This document shows, one piece after another, positions 17,433 to 26,850 of a stretch of 64,000 nt of DNA; the stretch's first letter is position 1, and every line of letters starts with the position of its first letter. Where the stretch lies: contig NZ_BONX01000029.1 in NCBI RefSeq assembly GCF_016862935.1, positions 1 through 64,000 of the forward strand, given 5' to 3'. Source of the stretch: Plantactinospora mayteni. Lineage in GTDB: Bacteria > Actinomycetota > Actinomycetes > Mycobacteriales > Micromonosporaceae. Below the pieces are notes generated by a model. The model did not search any database and was not told the DNA's origin. It saw nothing but the letters and a program-made list of their open reading frames with translations. The translations under genes were made by a program, and so were the position numbers.

Positions 17433-18039
17433 TGCTGAGTGCCTCCTTGATGGTGCTGGTGGAGTCGCCGCCCAGTTCCGTGCGGAGCAGCTTGCGGGCG
17501 CGGTTGAGTCGTGAACGCACGGTGCCGACCGGGATCGCCAGCGCGGCAGCGACCTCGTCGTAGGTCAGTTCCTCCCAGGCGACCAGCAGCAGCACGTCGC
17601 GGTCGCCGGTGGAGAGCCTGGCCAGAGCGCCGAACAACACCTGGCGCAGCGACTGCGCGGTCACCGCCGTGGCGACCCGGTCGGCGTACGACGGCTCGCT
17701 CGTCGCCGGGACGTACGCCTGGCGCAGCCGGTACTCGTGCTCTTCCTCGCGTCGGTGCTGGCTGACGACGTTTGTGGCAATCCCGTACAGCCACGGCCGG
17801 GCGTCGACGTGGGCGGTGTCGAAACGCTCCCGACGACGGAACGCCGCCAGGAACGTCTCGCCGACCATGTCGTCCGCGACACCGGCACCGAGCCGCCGCG
17901 CCAGGTAGCGATGGATGTACGGCGCGTGCCGGTCGAAGATCGCCGCGAAGCTCTCGGGATCCTGGACGGACCGCTCGATGACCGCCGCGTCCGTCAGTGT
18001 GGTGACGTCGACAGCCTTGACCCGTCTTAGACGTTTCAT
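17425..18039 (-). CDS. ECF-type RNA polymerase sigma factor
   Basis: 204 residues with only regions 2 and 4, the ECF layout. Region 2 is FAAIFDRHAPYIHRYLARRL, followed by DDMVGETFLAAFRRR and PWLYGIATNVV. Region 4 is ALARLSTGDRDVLLLVAWEEL, then AIPVGTVRSRLNRARKLL. The ATG at 18039 (MKRLRRVKAV) has an AAAGG ribosome binding site; a further in-frame start at 18114 is less likely. Upstream, on the gene strand, TGAACTGTTTTCC resembles an ECF -35 element and could be autoregulatory. It is coupled to the downstream membrane protein, suggesting signal-controlled expression of a small regulon. Confidence 0.92.
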   Translation of the reverse strand: MKRLRRVKAVDVTTLTDAAVIERSVQDPESFAAIFDRHAPYIHRYLARRLGAGVADDMVGETFLAAFRRRERFDTAHVDARPWLYGIATNVVSQHRREEEHEYRLRQAYVPATSEPSYADRVATAVTAQSLRQVLFGALARLSTGDRDVLLLVAWEELTYDEVAAALAIPVGTVRSRLNRARKLLRTELGGDSTSTIKEALSNG

Positions 18040-18144
18040 GCACGACCTTTCGCGGAGCAGGGCATCATCGCCTGTTATCCGCAGGCCGCGGGAAAACAGT
18101 TCACGACCCGGCACCGGTGCTGGCGTACGAGGGCTGGCGGACGA

Positions 18145-19111
18145 TCAGTCGGCGGTGAGGTCGCGGCGGATCGCGAGCACCGCGCCGGCCAGGGCCAGCG
18201 CGGTCCAGGCGGCGGCGATCAGCAGACTCGTCCGGTCGCCGCCGCCGGCACCGAGGAACGCCGAGAACGGCAGCGGCGCGGAGAGCCGGCCGAGCAGGCC
18301 CTCCACGAAGACGATCTCACCCGCGTGCTCCGGGGAGAGGCCCCACACCTCCAGCGCGTGCCCGTCCGAGCTGACCCGGGCGCCGGCCCGCTCGAACGCC
18401 TGCCACAGCCGCCGGGGATCACCGCCCCGGATCCGGAGCCGGCGGGTGGTGCCGCCGTACAGCTCGGCGAGCGGGGCGGCGCACCTGACCCGACCCTTGG
18501 CGATGATCACCACGTCGTCGATGAGCTGGGCCAGTTCGGCGAGCAGGTGACTGGAGATCAGGACGGTGCCGCCGGCCCGGGCGTGCTCGCGCAGCAGCTC
18601 GCGCAACCAGGCGATCCCCTCCGGGTCGAGGCCGTTCGCCGGCTCGTCCAGGATCAGTACCGGCGGGCTGCCGAGCAGCGCGGTCGCCACCGCGAGCCGC
18701 TGCCGCATGCCGAGCGAGTAGTCGCCGGTGCGCTGGTCGGCGGCGTGCGCCAGGCCGACGTACTCGATCAGGTGGTCGACCCGGGACCGGCCGGCGCCGG
18801 CCAGGATTGCCTGGGTGACCAGATGCGCCCGGCCGGACCTGGCCGGGGTGGCTGATGCCCTGTTCGAGGACGGCGCCGACCTGCCGCAGCGGATGTGCCA
18901 GATCGCGGAACCGCCGCTTGTCGATCAGTGCCCGGCCGGACGTCGGGCGGCTCAGCCCGAGCAGCATCCGCAGCGTGGTGGTCTTACCCGAGCCGTTCAG
19001 CCCGAGAAAACCGGTCACCCGACCCGGTACGGCGGAGAACGTCACGCCGTCCACGGCCCGGACCCGCCGGTACTGCTTCGTCAGTTCGATGGCCTCGATC
19101 ATCGTGGCCAT
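18145..19111 (-). pseudogene. decayed ABC transporter: frameshifted ATPase fused to a permease tail
   Basis: The 5' part encodes MIEAIELTKQYRRVRAVDG with Walker A GLNGSGKTTT and then HPGQ. The frame shifts by one base at about 18837; deleting the extra T (gene strand) restores the expected GRAHLVTQAIL. The second frame carries the signature YSLGMRQRL, Walker B PVLILDEPANGLDP and H-loop LISSHLL. After LEVWGLSPEHAGEI the protein does not end like an ATPase but continues into FVEGLLGRLSAPLPFSAFLG and a final membrane helix, which looks like the C-terminus of an ABC-2 permease. This suggests one insertion plus a deletion that fused the two genes. Sequencing error could explain the frameshift but not the fusion. 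Confidence 0.8.
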
Positions 19112-19187
19112 TCTTACCCGGCCCGCCACTACACAGGGGGCAGCCGATCCCGCCTCCCCGGCGGCCCGCCTCCCCCCGGGTCGGCGG

Positions 19188-19490
19188 CTACATGCGTTGC
19201 AGTTGGCCGGTGTCGTCGAGTTCGCGCAGCCCGGCGGCACCACCGAACTCGCGCTCGACCATCTCCTGGAAGGCCGGCGGGACCGGCCGCCCGGTCGCCG
19301 CGTAGAGGCGTTTGATCGCCGCGCCGGGGCGGCGGATGTCGTCCAGCATTCCCGGGTTGATCCGGTCGAACTCCGCCTCGATGATCCGGGTGGCCGTCTC
19401 GCCGACCGTCTCGTCCCGACTCCTGGCCAGCATCACCAGGAGATCGTGCAGCTCACCGTCGATAACCAGCGCCCGCGCCCCGTCGTCCAT
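19188..19490 (-). CDS. hypothetical protein, RHH-like N-terminus
   Basis: 100 residues. The N-terminal 45 residues (ALVIDGELHDLLVMLARSR, then ETATRIIEAEFDRI) have the strand-helix-helix rhythm of ribbon-helix-helix DNA-binding proteins, but the match is loose. The C-terminal half (RLYAATGRPVPPAFQEMVEREF) is charged and helical. No membrane segment. It is upstream of, and on the same strand as, the ABC remnant, and divergent from recD2. Function unknown; an antitoxin-like role is possible but no toxin gene is adjacent. Confidence 0.6.
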   Translation of the reverse strand: MDDGARALVIDGELHDLLVMLARSRDETVGETATRIIEAEFDRINPGMLDDIRRPGAAIKRLYAATGRPVPPAFQEMVEREFGGAAGLRELDDTGQLQRM

Positions 19491-19625
19491 GGCCTCACGC
19501 TAAGCCGGGCCGTGCCGGCGTGGGCCGGGATCTCCGCAGTTGGCGACGGCCGGGGCCAGCGGGCCCACCGGGGCGACCGGGGCGACCGGGACGTGGGTGA
19601 CGCAGCCGTGCTGCATGATGCTTCC

Positions 19626-21941
19626 GTGACCGGACAGCAGGCGCCGACCGCCCCACGGCAGGCGCCGACCGAGGCACCGTCGGCGTCGACCGAGGCACCC
19701 TCGGGGTCGACTGCCGAGCGCCGTCCCGCCGACCGGTCGGGCGGCGTGGTGCTGGAGGCGGTGCTGGAACGGATCACCTATGCCAACGAGGAGACCGGCT
19801 ACACCATCGCCCGGTTCGCCACCGAGCGGACCGGCCCCGACCTGCTGACCGTGGTCGGCTCGCTGCTCGGGGTGCAGCCCGGCGAGAGCGTACGGCTGGT
19901 CGGGCGCTGGGGCACGCACCCGAAGTACGGGCGGCAGTTCGAGGTGCAGTCGTACACGACGGTGCTGCCGGCGACGGTGCAGGGCATCGAGCGATACCTC
20001 GGCTCGGGGCTGATCAAGGGGATCGGCCCGAAGATGGCGGAGCGGATCGTCGGGCACTTCGGCGTCGACACGCTGCGGGTCATCGAGGAGGAGGTCGGAC
20101 GACTGGTCGAGGTCCCCGGGCTCGGCCCGAAGCGGACGAAGCTGATCGCCGCCGCCTGGGTGGAGCAACAGTCCATCAAGGAGGTGATGGTCTTCCTCCA
20201 GGGCGTCGGCGTCTCCACCTCACTGGCCGTACGCATCTACAAGAAGTACGGCGACGGGTCGATCTCGGTCGTCCGCAACGAGCCGTACCGGCTGGCCGCC
20301 GACGTCTGGGGGATCGGGTTCAAGACCGCGGACACCATCGCCCAGGGCGTCGGCATCCCACACGACAGTCCGCAGCGGGTCCGGGCCGGCATCCAGTACA
20401 CCCTCTCCGAGGCGGCCGACGGCGGGCACTGCTACCTGCCGGAACCGAACCTGATCGCCGACGCCGCCGAGATCCTCGGCGTACCGGTGGAGCTGGTGCG
20501 GGGCTGCCTGGCCGACCTCGCCGCCGACGAGGGCGTGGTACGCGAGGCGGTGCCGAACGCGAGCAGCAGTGAGGGCGGCACGATTCCGGCGGTCTACCTG
20601 GTGCCGTTCCACCGGGCCGAGTCGGCGCTCGCCGCCAGCCTGCTGCGGCTGCTGCGACACCGGAGCGACCGGATGCCGGCATTCGCCACTGTGGACTGGG
20701 CGAAGGCGTTGACCTGGTTGCGTACCCGGACGGGTGCCGAACTGGCCCCGGAGCAGGAGGCCGCGGTCAGGCTGGCGCTGACCTCGAAGGTCGCGGTGCT
20801 GACCGGCGGACCCGGCTGCGGCAAGTCGTTCACCGTCTCGTCGGTGATCGCGCTCGCCGCCGCCAAGGGCGCGAAGATCGTGCTGGCCGCGCCGACCGGC
20901 CGGGCCGCGAAGCGGATGACCGAACTGACCGGGCATCCGGCGGCGACCGTACACCGGCTGCTGCAACTGCGGCCCGGCGGCGACCCGACGCACGACCGGG
21001 ACAACCCGATCGACGCCGACCTGGTGGTGGTGGACGAGGCGTCCATGTTGGACCTGATCCTGGCGAACAAGCTCGTCAAGGCGGTCGCGCCCGGCGCGCA
21101 CCTGCTGCTGGTCGGCGACGTCGACCAGTTGCCCTCGGTCGGGGCCGGCGAGGTGCTCCGGGACGTACTCGGTGCCGAGTCGGTCCCCCGGGTCCGGTTG
21201 ACCAAGATCTTCCGGCAGGCCCAGAAGTCCGGCGTGGTGGTCAACGCGCACCGGATCAACGCCGGCCAGTCGCCGCTGCTCGGCGAATATCCCGACTTCT
21301 TCCTCTTTCCGGTGGACGAGCCGGACGCTACCGCCGAACTGGTGGTGGACATCGTCGCCCGCCGGGTGCCGCGCAAGTTCGGCCTGCGTCCCCGGGACAT
21401 CCAGGTGCTCACCCCGATGCACCGGGGTCCGGCCGGCGCCGGCAGCCTGAACACCGCGCTGCAACAGGCGATCTCGCCGTACCGGGAGGGGCAGCCGGAG
21501 CGCCGGCACGGTGCCCGGGTGTTCCGGGTCGGCGACAAGGTCATCCAGATCAGGAACAACTACGACAAGGGCGCCGCCGGGGTCTTCAACGGCACCGTCG
21601 GGGTGGTCACCGAACTGTCGGTGGAGGACCGGAAGCTCACCGTCCGCACCGACGAGGCCGAGGAGATCGGGTACGACTTCGACGAACTCGACGAGCTGCA
21701 ACACGCGTACGCCATCACGGTGCACCGGTCGCAGGGCAGCGAATATCCGGCCGTGGTGGTACCGGTGACGATGGGCTCCTACACGATGCTGCAACGGAAC
21801 CTGCTCTACACGGCGGTGACCCGGGCCCGGAAGCTGGTGGTACTGGCCGGGTCACGCAAGGCGCTGGCCATCGCGGTCCGTACCGCCGGCACCGGTCGCC
21901 GGCACACCGCGCTCACCCACCGGCTGGCATCGACCCGCTGA
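19626..21941 (+). CDS. recD2: RecD2-family ATP-dependent DNA helicase
   Basis: About 771 residues. A Pro/Ser/Thr-rich leader of 35 residues is followed by an OB-like N-terminal domain (ITYANEETGYTIARF), helix-hairpin-helix elements (LIKGIGPKMAERIVGHFG and VPGLGPKRTKLI), then an SF1B helicase core with Walker A GGPGCGKSFT, motif II VVVDEASMLD and the late motif YAITVHRSQGSEYP. This is the RecB/RecC-independent RecD2 type, a 5'-3' helicase in DNA repair and replication-fork handling. The start is uncertain: GTG at 19626 gives typical length; the frame is open much further upstream, but that DNA belongs to the opposite-strand genes. Confidence 0.93.
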   Translation: MTGQQAPTAPRQAPTEAPSASTEAPSGSTAERRPADRSGGVVLEAVLERITYANEETGYTIARFATERTGPDLLTVVGSLLGVQPGESVRLVGRWGTHPKYGRQFEVQSYTTVLPATVQGIERYLGSGLIKGIGPKMAERIVGHFGVDTLRVIEEEVGRLVEVPGLGPKRTKLIAAAWVEQQSIKEVMVFLQGVGVSTSLAVRIYKKYGDGSISVVRNEPYRLAADVWGIGFKTADTIAQGVGIPHDSPQRVRAGIQYTLSEAADGGHCYLPEPNLIADAAEILGVPVELVRGCLADLAADEGVVREAVPNASSSEGGTIPAVYLVPFHRAESALAASLLRLLRHRSDRMPAFATVDWAKALTWLRTRTGAELAPEQEAAVRLALTSKVAVLTGGPGCGKSFTVSSVIALAAAKGAKIVLAAPTGRAAKRMTELTGHPAATVHRLLQLRPGGDPTHDRDNPIDADLVVVDEASMLDLILANKLVKAVAPGAHLLLVGDVDQLPSVGAGEVLRDVLGAESVPRVRLTKIFRQAQKSGVVVNAHRINAGQSPLLGEYPDFFLFPVDEPDATAELVVDIVARRVPRKFGLRPRDIQVLTPMHRGPAGAGSLNTALQQAISPYREGQPERRHGARVFRVGDKVIQIRNNYDKGAAGVFNGTVGVVTELSVEDRKLTVRTDEAEEIGYDFDELDELQHAYAITVHRSQGSEYPAVVVPVTMGSYTMLQRNLLYTAVTRARKLVVLAGSRKALAIAVRTAGTGRRHTALTHRLASTR

Positions 21942-22024
21942 CGTCCGAACTCATTCCGAGGCATTGACTAAAAAGAATTGATAGCGGCTACCTCAGGCTG
22001 GCACCGGGTGCGTACGGTGGCGCC

Positions 22025-22603
22025 ATGAGGCAGCCCGGTGACCGTTCCCCCGCGCCCGGACCGCTGGCACTGGTGCAGGACCTGTTGAACACCGTCGACA
22101 TCGAGGCGGGCCGCGACCGGCTGCGTACGATCGCCGAACTCACCGCCTTCGCCGCCGCGCACGACGCGGCCGGACTCAGCTTCACCGACTCCGACGTGAC
22201 CGAGACCCGGCGGTTCCGGGAGGCGTTGCGGGACGCCTGCCGGGGACACGCCGGCAGCGAGGTACCGGCCGCGTCCGCCGCCGCGCTGCGCTACACCCTC
22301 GGCACGTCCCCGCTGCTGCTCACCATCGACGGGACCGGTGCGGCGCGGGCGGTGCCGGCGACCGGGCTCGGCGGGTCGGCGGCGCTGATCGCCGGCGTGG
22401 CAGCCGCGATCCTGAACGCCGCCACCGCCGGCACCTGGCCCCGGCTGAAGGCGTGCGCCGCGCACCGCTGCCAGTGGGTGTACTACGACCACAGCCCGGC
22501 AGGGCGGGGCCGCTGGTGCACGATGAGCATCTGCGGCAGCCGGGCCAAGATGCGCGCCTACCGGGCCGGCCGGTCGGCCACCCGCTCCGGCCCGGCCGCC
22601 TGA
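22025..22603 (+). CDS. CGNR zinc-finger domain protein (ABATE-type)
   Basis: 192 residues. The N-terminal ABATE-like domain begins with PLALVQDLLNTVDIE. The C-terminal zinc finger reads LKACAAHRCQWVYYDHSP, then RWCTMSICGSRAKM. Four cysteines are kept, but the name-giving CGNR is CGSR here. Such proteins are presumed stress-related DNA-binding regulators. TTGACT at 21964 in the AT-rich stretch just upstream is a good -35 box, though the matching -10 is weak. Probably monocistronic, convergent with the next gene. Confidence 0.85.
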   Translation: MRQPGDRSPAPGPLALVQDLLNTVDIEAGRDRLRTIAELTAFAAAHDAAGLSFTDSDVTETRRFREALRDACRGHAGSEVPAASAAALRYTLGTSPLLLTIDGTGAARAVPATGLGGSAALIAGVAAAILNAATAGTWPRLKACAAHRCQWVYYDHSPAGRGRWCTMSICGSRAKMRAYRAGRSATRSGPAA

Positions 22604-22649
22604 CGCAATCGACCTTTCCACCTGAACCGATCGGCGCGGGGGATTCCCG

Positions 22650-23546
22650 CTACTGACCGTAGGCCTTTGCGGTCCAGCCGAGCGCGCCGAGGGAGCCGCC
22701 CTTGATGTCCGTGCCGACTCCGTCCGTCTTAAGGGCGTCGAAGTGCACGGAGGCCACGCCGGTGGCTTTGATCCCGAGCAGCGGCCGACCGTCGGGGTGC
22801 GCGGCACAGTAACCCGTGCTGAGGCTGGTGAAGGACGCCCAGCCGCTCGCCCGCAACACCTTCGAGGCGATCGTCGTCGGGGTGGCCCGGTTGATTCGCC
22901 ACTCCCTGAGCTCCCCGTTGGTCGTGGTACCGATCAGCACGTCCACGGCGGCGCTGCCCGTTCCGCCGCTGCGCTCGTAGGTCAGGGTGTTGACCGTGTC
23001 CCAGCCGACGCCCTTCAGCTTCGTCGGCGCCGAGAGGGTGAACACGTCGTCCACGTAGGTCTCCGTGTAGCGGTAGAGCGAAGTGCCCTCCACGCGGTAG
23101 AGGTACGGCGACGCCGATGCGAGGATGCGGGTACCGGCGAACCCGTTCTTGAGGCGGCTGGCACTCTTCGCCGTGACCCTCCAGGTGCCGTCGACCAACT
23201 CGCCCTGACGGCTCACCTTGTAGAGCCAGCCGTCGGTCGGGTGGGCGGCGTACTCGGTGCTGCGGAAGCTGGTGTCGTCACCGGAGCCGCCGATCTGCTG
23301 ATGCGCCGACGGCACCCAGCCAAGATTGTCGTTGGCGTAGGCCTTGGTGCTGGTCGTCCTGTCGGAGTAGACGTAGCTGAGACGCTGCCCATCGGAACGG
23401 TATGCCGCCGTGGAAACACCGCAGTCCGCGGGAACGTCGCTGAGCGCCGCGTTCGCCGGCCCGGCGGGCACGACGACTCCGGCCACGGCGAAACCGGTCG
23501 CGACAGCGGTCAGCGCCGTCGCGGCGGCCACGATGGATTTACGCAT
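22650..23546 (-). CDS. secreted protein, probable beta-propeller (tachylectin-like)
   Basis: 298 residues. A Sec signal peptide (MRKSIVAAATALTAVATGFA, cleavage near GPANA-AL) precedes a mature domain of repeated short segments ending in aromatic-rich strands, such as GWLYKVSRQGELVDGTW, PYLYRVEGTSLYRYTE and TLTYERSG. That rhythm is typical of tachylectin-type propellers that bind carbohydrate. Two cysteines (DCGVS and GYCAAHP) may form a disulfide. GGAGG stands 10 bases before the ATG at 23546. It lies 282 bp downstream of the SARP regulator on the same strand; control by it is possible but unproven. Sugar binding is inferred only. Confidence 0.75.
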   Translation of the reverse strand: MRKSIVAAATALTAVATGFAVAGVVVPAGPANAALSDVPADCGVSTAAYRSDGQRLSYVYSDRTTSTKAYANDNLGWVPSAHQQIGGSGDDTSFRSTEYAAHPTDGWLYKVSRQGELVDGTWRVTAKSASRLKNGFAGTRILASASPYLYRVEGTSLYRYTETYVDDVFTLSAPTKLKGVGWDTVNTLTYERSGGTGSAAVDVLIGTTTNGELREWRINRATPTTIASKVLRASGWASFTSLSTGYCAAHPDGRPLLGIKATGVASVHFDALKTDGVGTDIKGGSLGALGWTAKAYGQ

Positions 23547-23828
23547 GAGTACAGATCCTCCAGGTGGGGCTGGTCGTTCTTGGTCAGATTCGAGTCGCTG
23601 GGCGCCTCGTCGTCCGAGCTCTGCGCGTCGTCGCGCGCCCCGGGCACGGGGTGCTCTCCGATGGGGCAGTGCGGACGGTGAAACCGTACGGTGGGGTGCG
23701 TACAACCCAGGCACAACTGGCGTACAGGTCGACCACCCGCCCGGGTCATCCGGGTGTGATGTACCCGAGACCCTGACCAGCAGCGCTTCGCCGCGGTCGC
23801 CGCCCGCCGTCGACGGCTGACCGGAGGA

Positions 23829-26639
23829 TCAACCCATGCGTTCAAGACGGCGGCGGATCTCCTCGGCTGCCGGATCGCTCAGATCGTCGTAGATCTGCGT
23901 CGCTCGCCGCCATGCGGCCGCCGCCCCGGGCAGGTCGGCCAACGCTTCCCGCGTCTCGCCGAGCCGGATGAGGGTTTCGGCCTCGTGGTACCGGTCCGCA
24001 GAGTCGCGGAAGAGCTGAATCGCCTGTTCGTAGCAGCTCAGTGCCCGACCGTGTTCGCCGAGGCGGTCGTACGCGAAGCCGAGGCTGTCCAGCGTCGCCG
24101 CCTGACCGTTACGGTCGCCGCTGCGTTGTTGCTGGGCGAGTGCCTCCGTGCAGCTCGCGATGGCCTGGGCAAAGTCGCCCGTGCTGGCGTGCAACCAGCC
24201 GATCGCGTTCAGCGTCCGTGCCTCCCCGGCTCCGTTGCCGGCCAACCGGTAGAGCCGCAGCGCCTCGCGGCCGTGCGCGAGCGCCTCGTCCAGCCGGCCG
24301 CGCAGGTAGCAGAGTTCGCAGTAGTTGTGCAGGGTCTGCGCCTGGCCGGTCGGATCGCCGAGGCGTTCGTGTAGTTCGAGTGCGCGCCTCAGCCGATACT
24401 CGGCAGTGTCGTGCTGACCGAGCCGGGTGAACGCGCGGGCCAGCAGCCGGTTGGTCGCGGCCTGCCCGGCGACGTCGTCGATCTTCTCGGCGGCCACGAG
24501 CGCGACCTGCTGGGTGGCGAGTTGCTCCTGCCAGAGACCGCGCGGTGCGAGGAACGTGTTCAGCGTCCAGGCGATCTGCCAGGCGTACGCCTCGAATCCT
24601 GTCTCGGCGGCCTGGACGACCAGGCGTTGCAGCACATGTTGCTCCGCCGCGAACCAGGCGAGTGCGGTGTCGTGATCGGTCGCGGGTCGGCCCGCGTACG
24701 TCGGCAGCGGTGGCACCGGGTCGATGGGCGCCCACTGCGGCTGGAGCAACAGGGCGGCGGGATAGGCGTTGTGCAGGTAATGGTCGTACAACCGGTGTCT
24801 GGTGGCCACCTGTTCGTCGGTGTGCTCCGACGATTCCGTGAGCTCGGCCGCGTAGCGTCGCAGGAGATCGTGGAAGGCATACCGGCCCGGCATGTGTTCG
24901 GTCAACAGGTGGAGCCGGGTCAGCTCACGCAGCGCTGGTACGACGGCCGGTACGGACACTCCGGCGAGTGCCGCGGCGGTGTCGGCCGTCAGATCGGGGC
25001 CGGGATGCAACCCCAGCAGTCTGAACAGTCGTGCCGAGTCCCGGCTCAGAGCCAGGTAAGACCACGAGAAGACGCGCCGGGCGTCCCCGTTCGCCAGGGC
25101 GTCGAGTCTCGCCTCGGCCGCGTGCAGCTCGGCGGCGAAGGCGTCGAGTGGGAACGAGGGGTGCATGGCGATGCGGGCGGCCACCATCGACAGGGCGAGT
25201 GGAAGTCGGCCGGTTGCGGCGATGATGCCGGCAGCAGCGGCTGGCTCGGCGACGAGTCGGTTGGAGCCGAGCCTGCTGGCCAGCAGGCTCATCGACTCCT
25301 CAGGGGTGAGTACGTCCAGCGTCAGGGGTACGGCGCACTCCGCGGCGACCAGGCCGCTGAGCTGATCGCGGCTGGTGACCACGACCACACACCTGCCGGC
25401 ACCGGGCAGCAGGGGACGTACCTGGGCGGAGTCGCGTGCGTTGTCGAGCACCACGAGCATCCGGCGGGAGGCCAGCAGGCCGCGGTAGAGCCCGGTCCGT
25501 GCCTCCACGCTGGCCGGGATCCGATCGTGGGGCACGCCGAGCGCCTCGAGGAAGCCGAGCAGGGCATCGGCCGGGGACACCACGTCGGCATCGTCGTACC
25601 CGCGAAGGTTCGCGTAGAGCTGGCCGTCGGGGAAGTGCCCGGCCACCCGGTGTGCCCAGTGCAGGGTCAGGGTGGTCTTACCGACCCCGGCCATACCGGA
25701 CAACGCGGAGATGGCCACCGTCGTCGGCCCCTGCGCCTCTCTGTCGAGGAGCGTGTCAAGGCTGGCGAGCTCGGCGCTGCGGCCCACGAATCCGGACACC
25801 GCGAGAGGCAGTTGCTCGGGACGTCCACCGAGCGGATCCGGCAGTGCGACGTCGGGCACCGGCCCGCCCGATCCGGTAGCCGGCTCCGCAGCGAGGTTCG
25901 GGCGGTGGTGCAGGATGTCGTTGTGTAACTGGATCAGCTGTGGCGCCGGGTCCAGACCGGTCTGCTCGGCCAGTACCTGCCGCGCCTGCCGGAACGCGTC
26001 GAGCGCGGCGGCCACATCGCCGATCCGGTACAGACCGAGCATCAGCTGACCCCACGCCCGTTGCCGCAGTGGACTCCGATCGAGCAGGGCCCGTAGCCGC
26101 TGGACCACCTCGGCCGACGAGCCGAGCGCCAACATCGCCTCGGCCAAGTTCTCCTCGGCGACCATCCGCCGTTCCTCCAACTGCCGGACCCGCCGGGCCA
26201 CCAGTGGATGCGGCGGCAGATCGGACAGCGCCGCTCCACGCCACATGGCGACGGCGGTGGCGAGTTCGCTCTCGGCCCGGACCGCGTCTCCGGCGGCGAG
26301 AGCGTCCCTGCCGCGGGCCGCAGCCGCGTCGAACCGGTCCAGATCCCGCTCGTCGGGCTCCACCCGGAGCCGGTAGCCACCGGCCGCGGCGGAGATCCCC
26401 TCCCACGACTCGCCGCCCCCCAGTGATCGCCGCAGTCCCCGCACGTAGGTGCGCAGGTTGGCCGCCGCTGACGGGGGTGACCCGTCGGCCCACAACACCG
26501 CGGCCAGCTCATCCGTGCCGACGACTTCATTCGGCCGCATCAGCAGGGCCGCCAGCAGCAGGCGCTGCTTCACAGAGCCCAGCGAAACCGGTCGGCCCTC
26601 GCGCCAGACCACCAGCGGACCAAGAAGGTCGAAACGCAT
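23829..26639 (-). CDS. AfsR/SARP-type transcriptional regulator with NB-ARC and TPR domains
   Basis: About 936 residues in the AfsR layout. Residues 1-95 form an OmpR-like winged helix (MRFDLLGPLVVWREGRPVSL, then LLLAALLMRPNEVVGTDEL). Residues 100-245 form the bacterial transcriptional activation domain. An NB-ARC STAND ATPase follows from about residue 290, with P-loop SGMAGVGKTTLTL and the MLVVLDNARD Walker B. The C-terminus has tetratricopeptide repeats (GQAATLDSLGFAYDRLGEHG, then ALSCYEQAI). Such regulators activate secondary metabolism or development genes. No biosynthetic cluster is in the window. The ATG at 26639 was chosen because the winged helix begins there. Confidence 0.92.
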   Translation of the reverse strand: MRFDLLGPLVVWREGRPVSLGSVKQRLLLAALLMRPNEVVGTDELAAVLWADGSPPSAAANLRTYVRGLRRSLGGGESWEGISAAAGGYRLRVEPDERDLDRFDAAAARGRDALAAGDAVRAESELATAVAMWRGAALSDLPPHPLVARRVRQLEERRMVAEENLAEAMLALGSSAEVVQRLRALLDRSPLRQRAWGQLMLGLYRIGDVAAALDAFRQARQVLAEQTGLDPAPQLIQLHNDILHHRPNLAAEPATGSGGPVPDVALPDPLGGRPEQLPLAVSGFVGRSAELASLDTLLDREAQGPTTVAISALSGMAGVGKTTLTLHWAHRVAGHFPDGQLYANLRGYDDADVVSPADALLGFLEALGVPHDRIPASVEARTGLYRGLLASRRMLVVLDNARDSAQVRPLLPGAGRCVVVVTSRDQLSGLVAAECAVPLTLDVLTPEESMSLLASRLGSNRLVAEPAAAAGIIAATGRLPLALSMVAARIAMHPSFPLDAFAAELHAAEARLDALANGDARRVFSWSYLALSRDSARLFRLLGLHPGPDLTADTAAALAGVSVPAVVPALRELTRLHLLTEHMPGRYAFHDLLRRYAAELTESSEHTDEQVATRHRLYDHYLHNAYPAALLLQPQWAPIDPVPPLPTYAGRPATDHDTALAWFAAEQHVLQRLVVQAAETGFEAYAWQIAWTLNTFLAPRGLWQEQLATQQVALVAAEKIDDVAGQAATNRLLARAFTRLGQHDTAEYRLRRALELHERLGDPTGQAQTLHNYCELCYLRGRLDEALAHGREALRLYRLAGNGAGEARTLNAIGWLHASTGDFAQAIASCTEALAQQQRSGDRNGQAATLDSLGFAYDRLGEHGRALSCYEQAIQLFRDSADRYHEAETLIRLGETREALADLPGAAAAWRRATQIYDDLSDPAAEEIRRRLERMG

Positions 26640-26850
26640 AAGCACCGTCCATTTGTACCGGACAGGCGCCGCACCTGGCACGGGTCCCAGGTTGGGCGAC
26701 CCGGACCGGCCGGGGCCGCAATCCCAGCTTACGTGCTTGGCGAACCTCTTCGTTCGGTCGCGTCCGGCCGGTGCGACCGGCCGATCAGCTAGCCCCGACC
26801 AGAGCCTGACGCTGGCGTGCCTTCACCGGGTCGGCCGTGAGACCCCACGC

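Noticed and set aside
18855-19625. Upstream extension of the recD2 frame
   Set aside because: The DNA encodes the ABC remnant and a small gene on the other strand, and the translated extension lacks helicase similarity.
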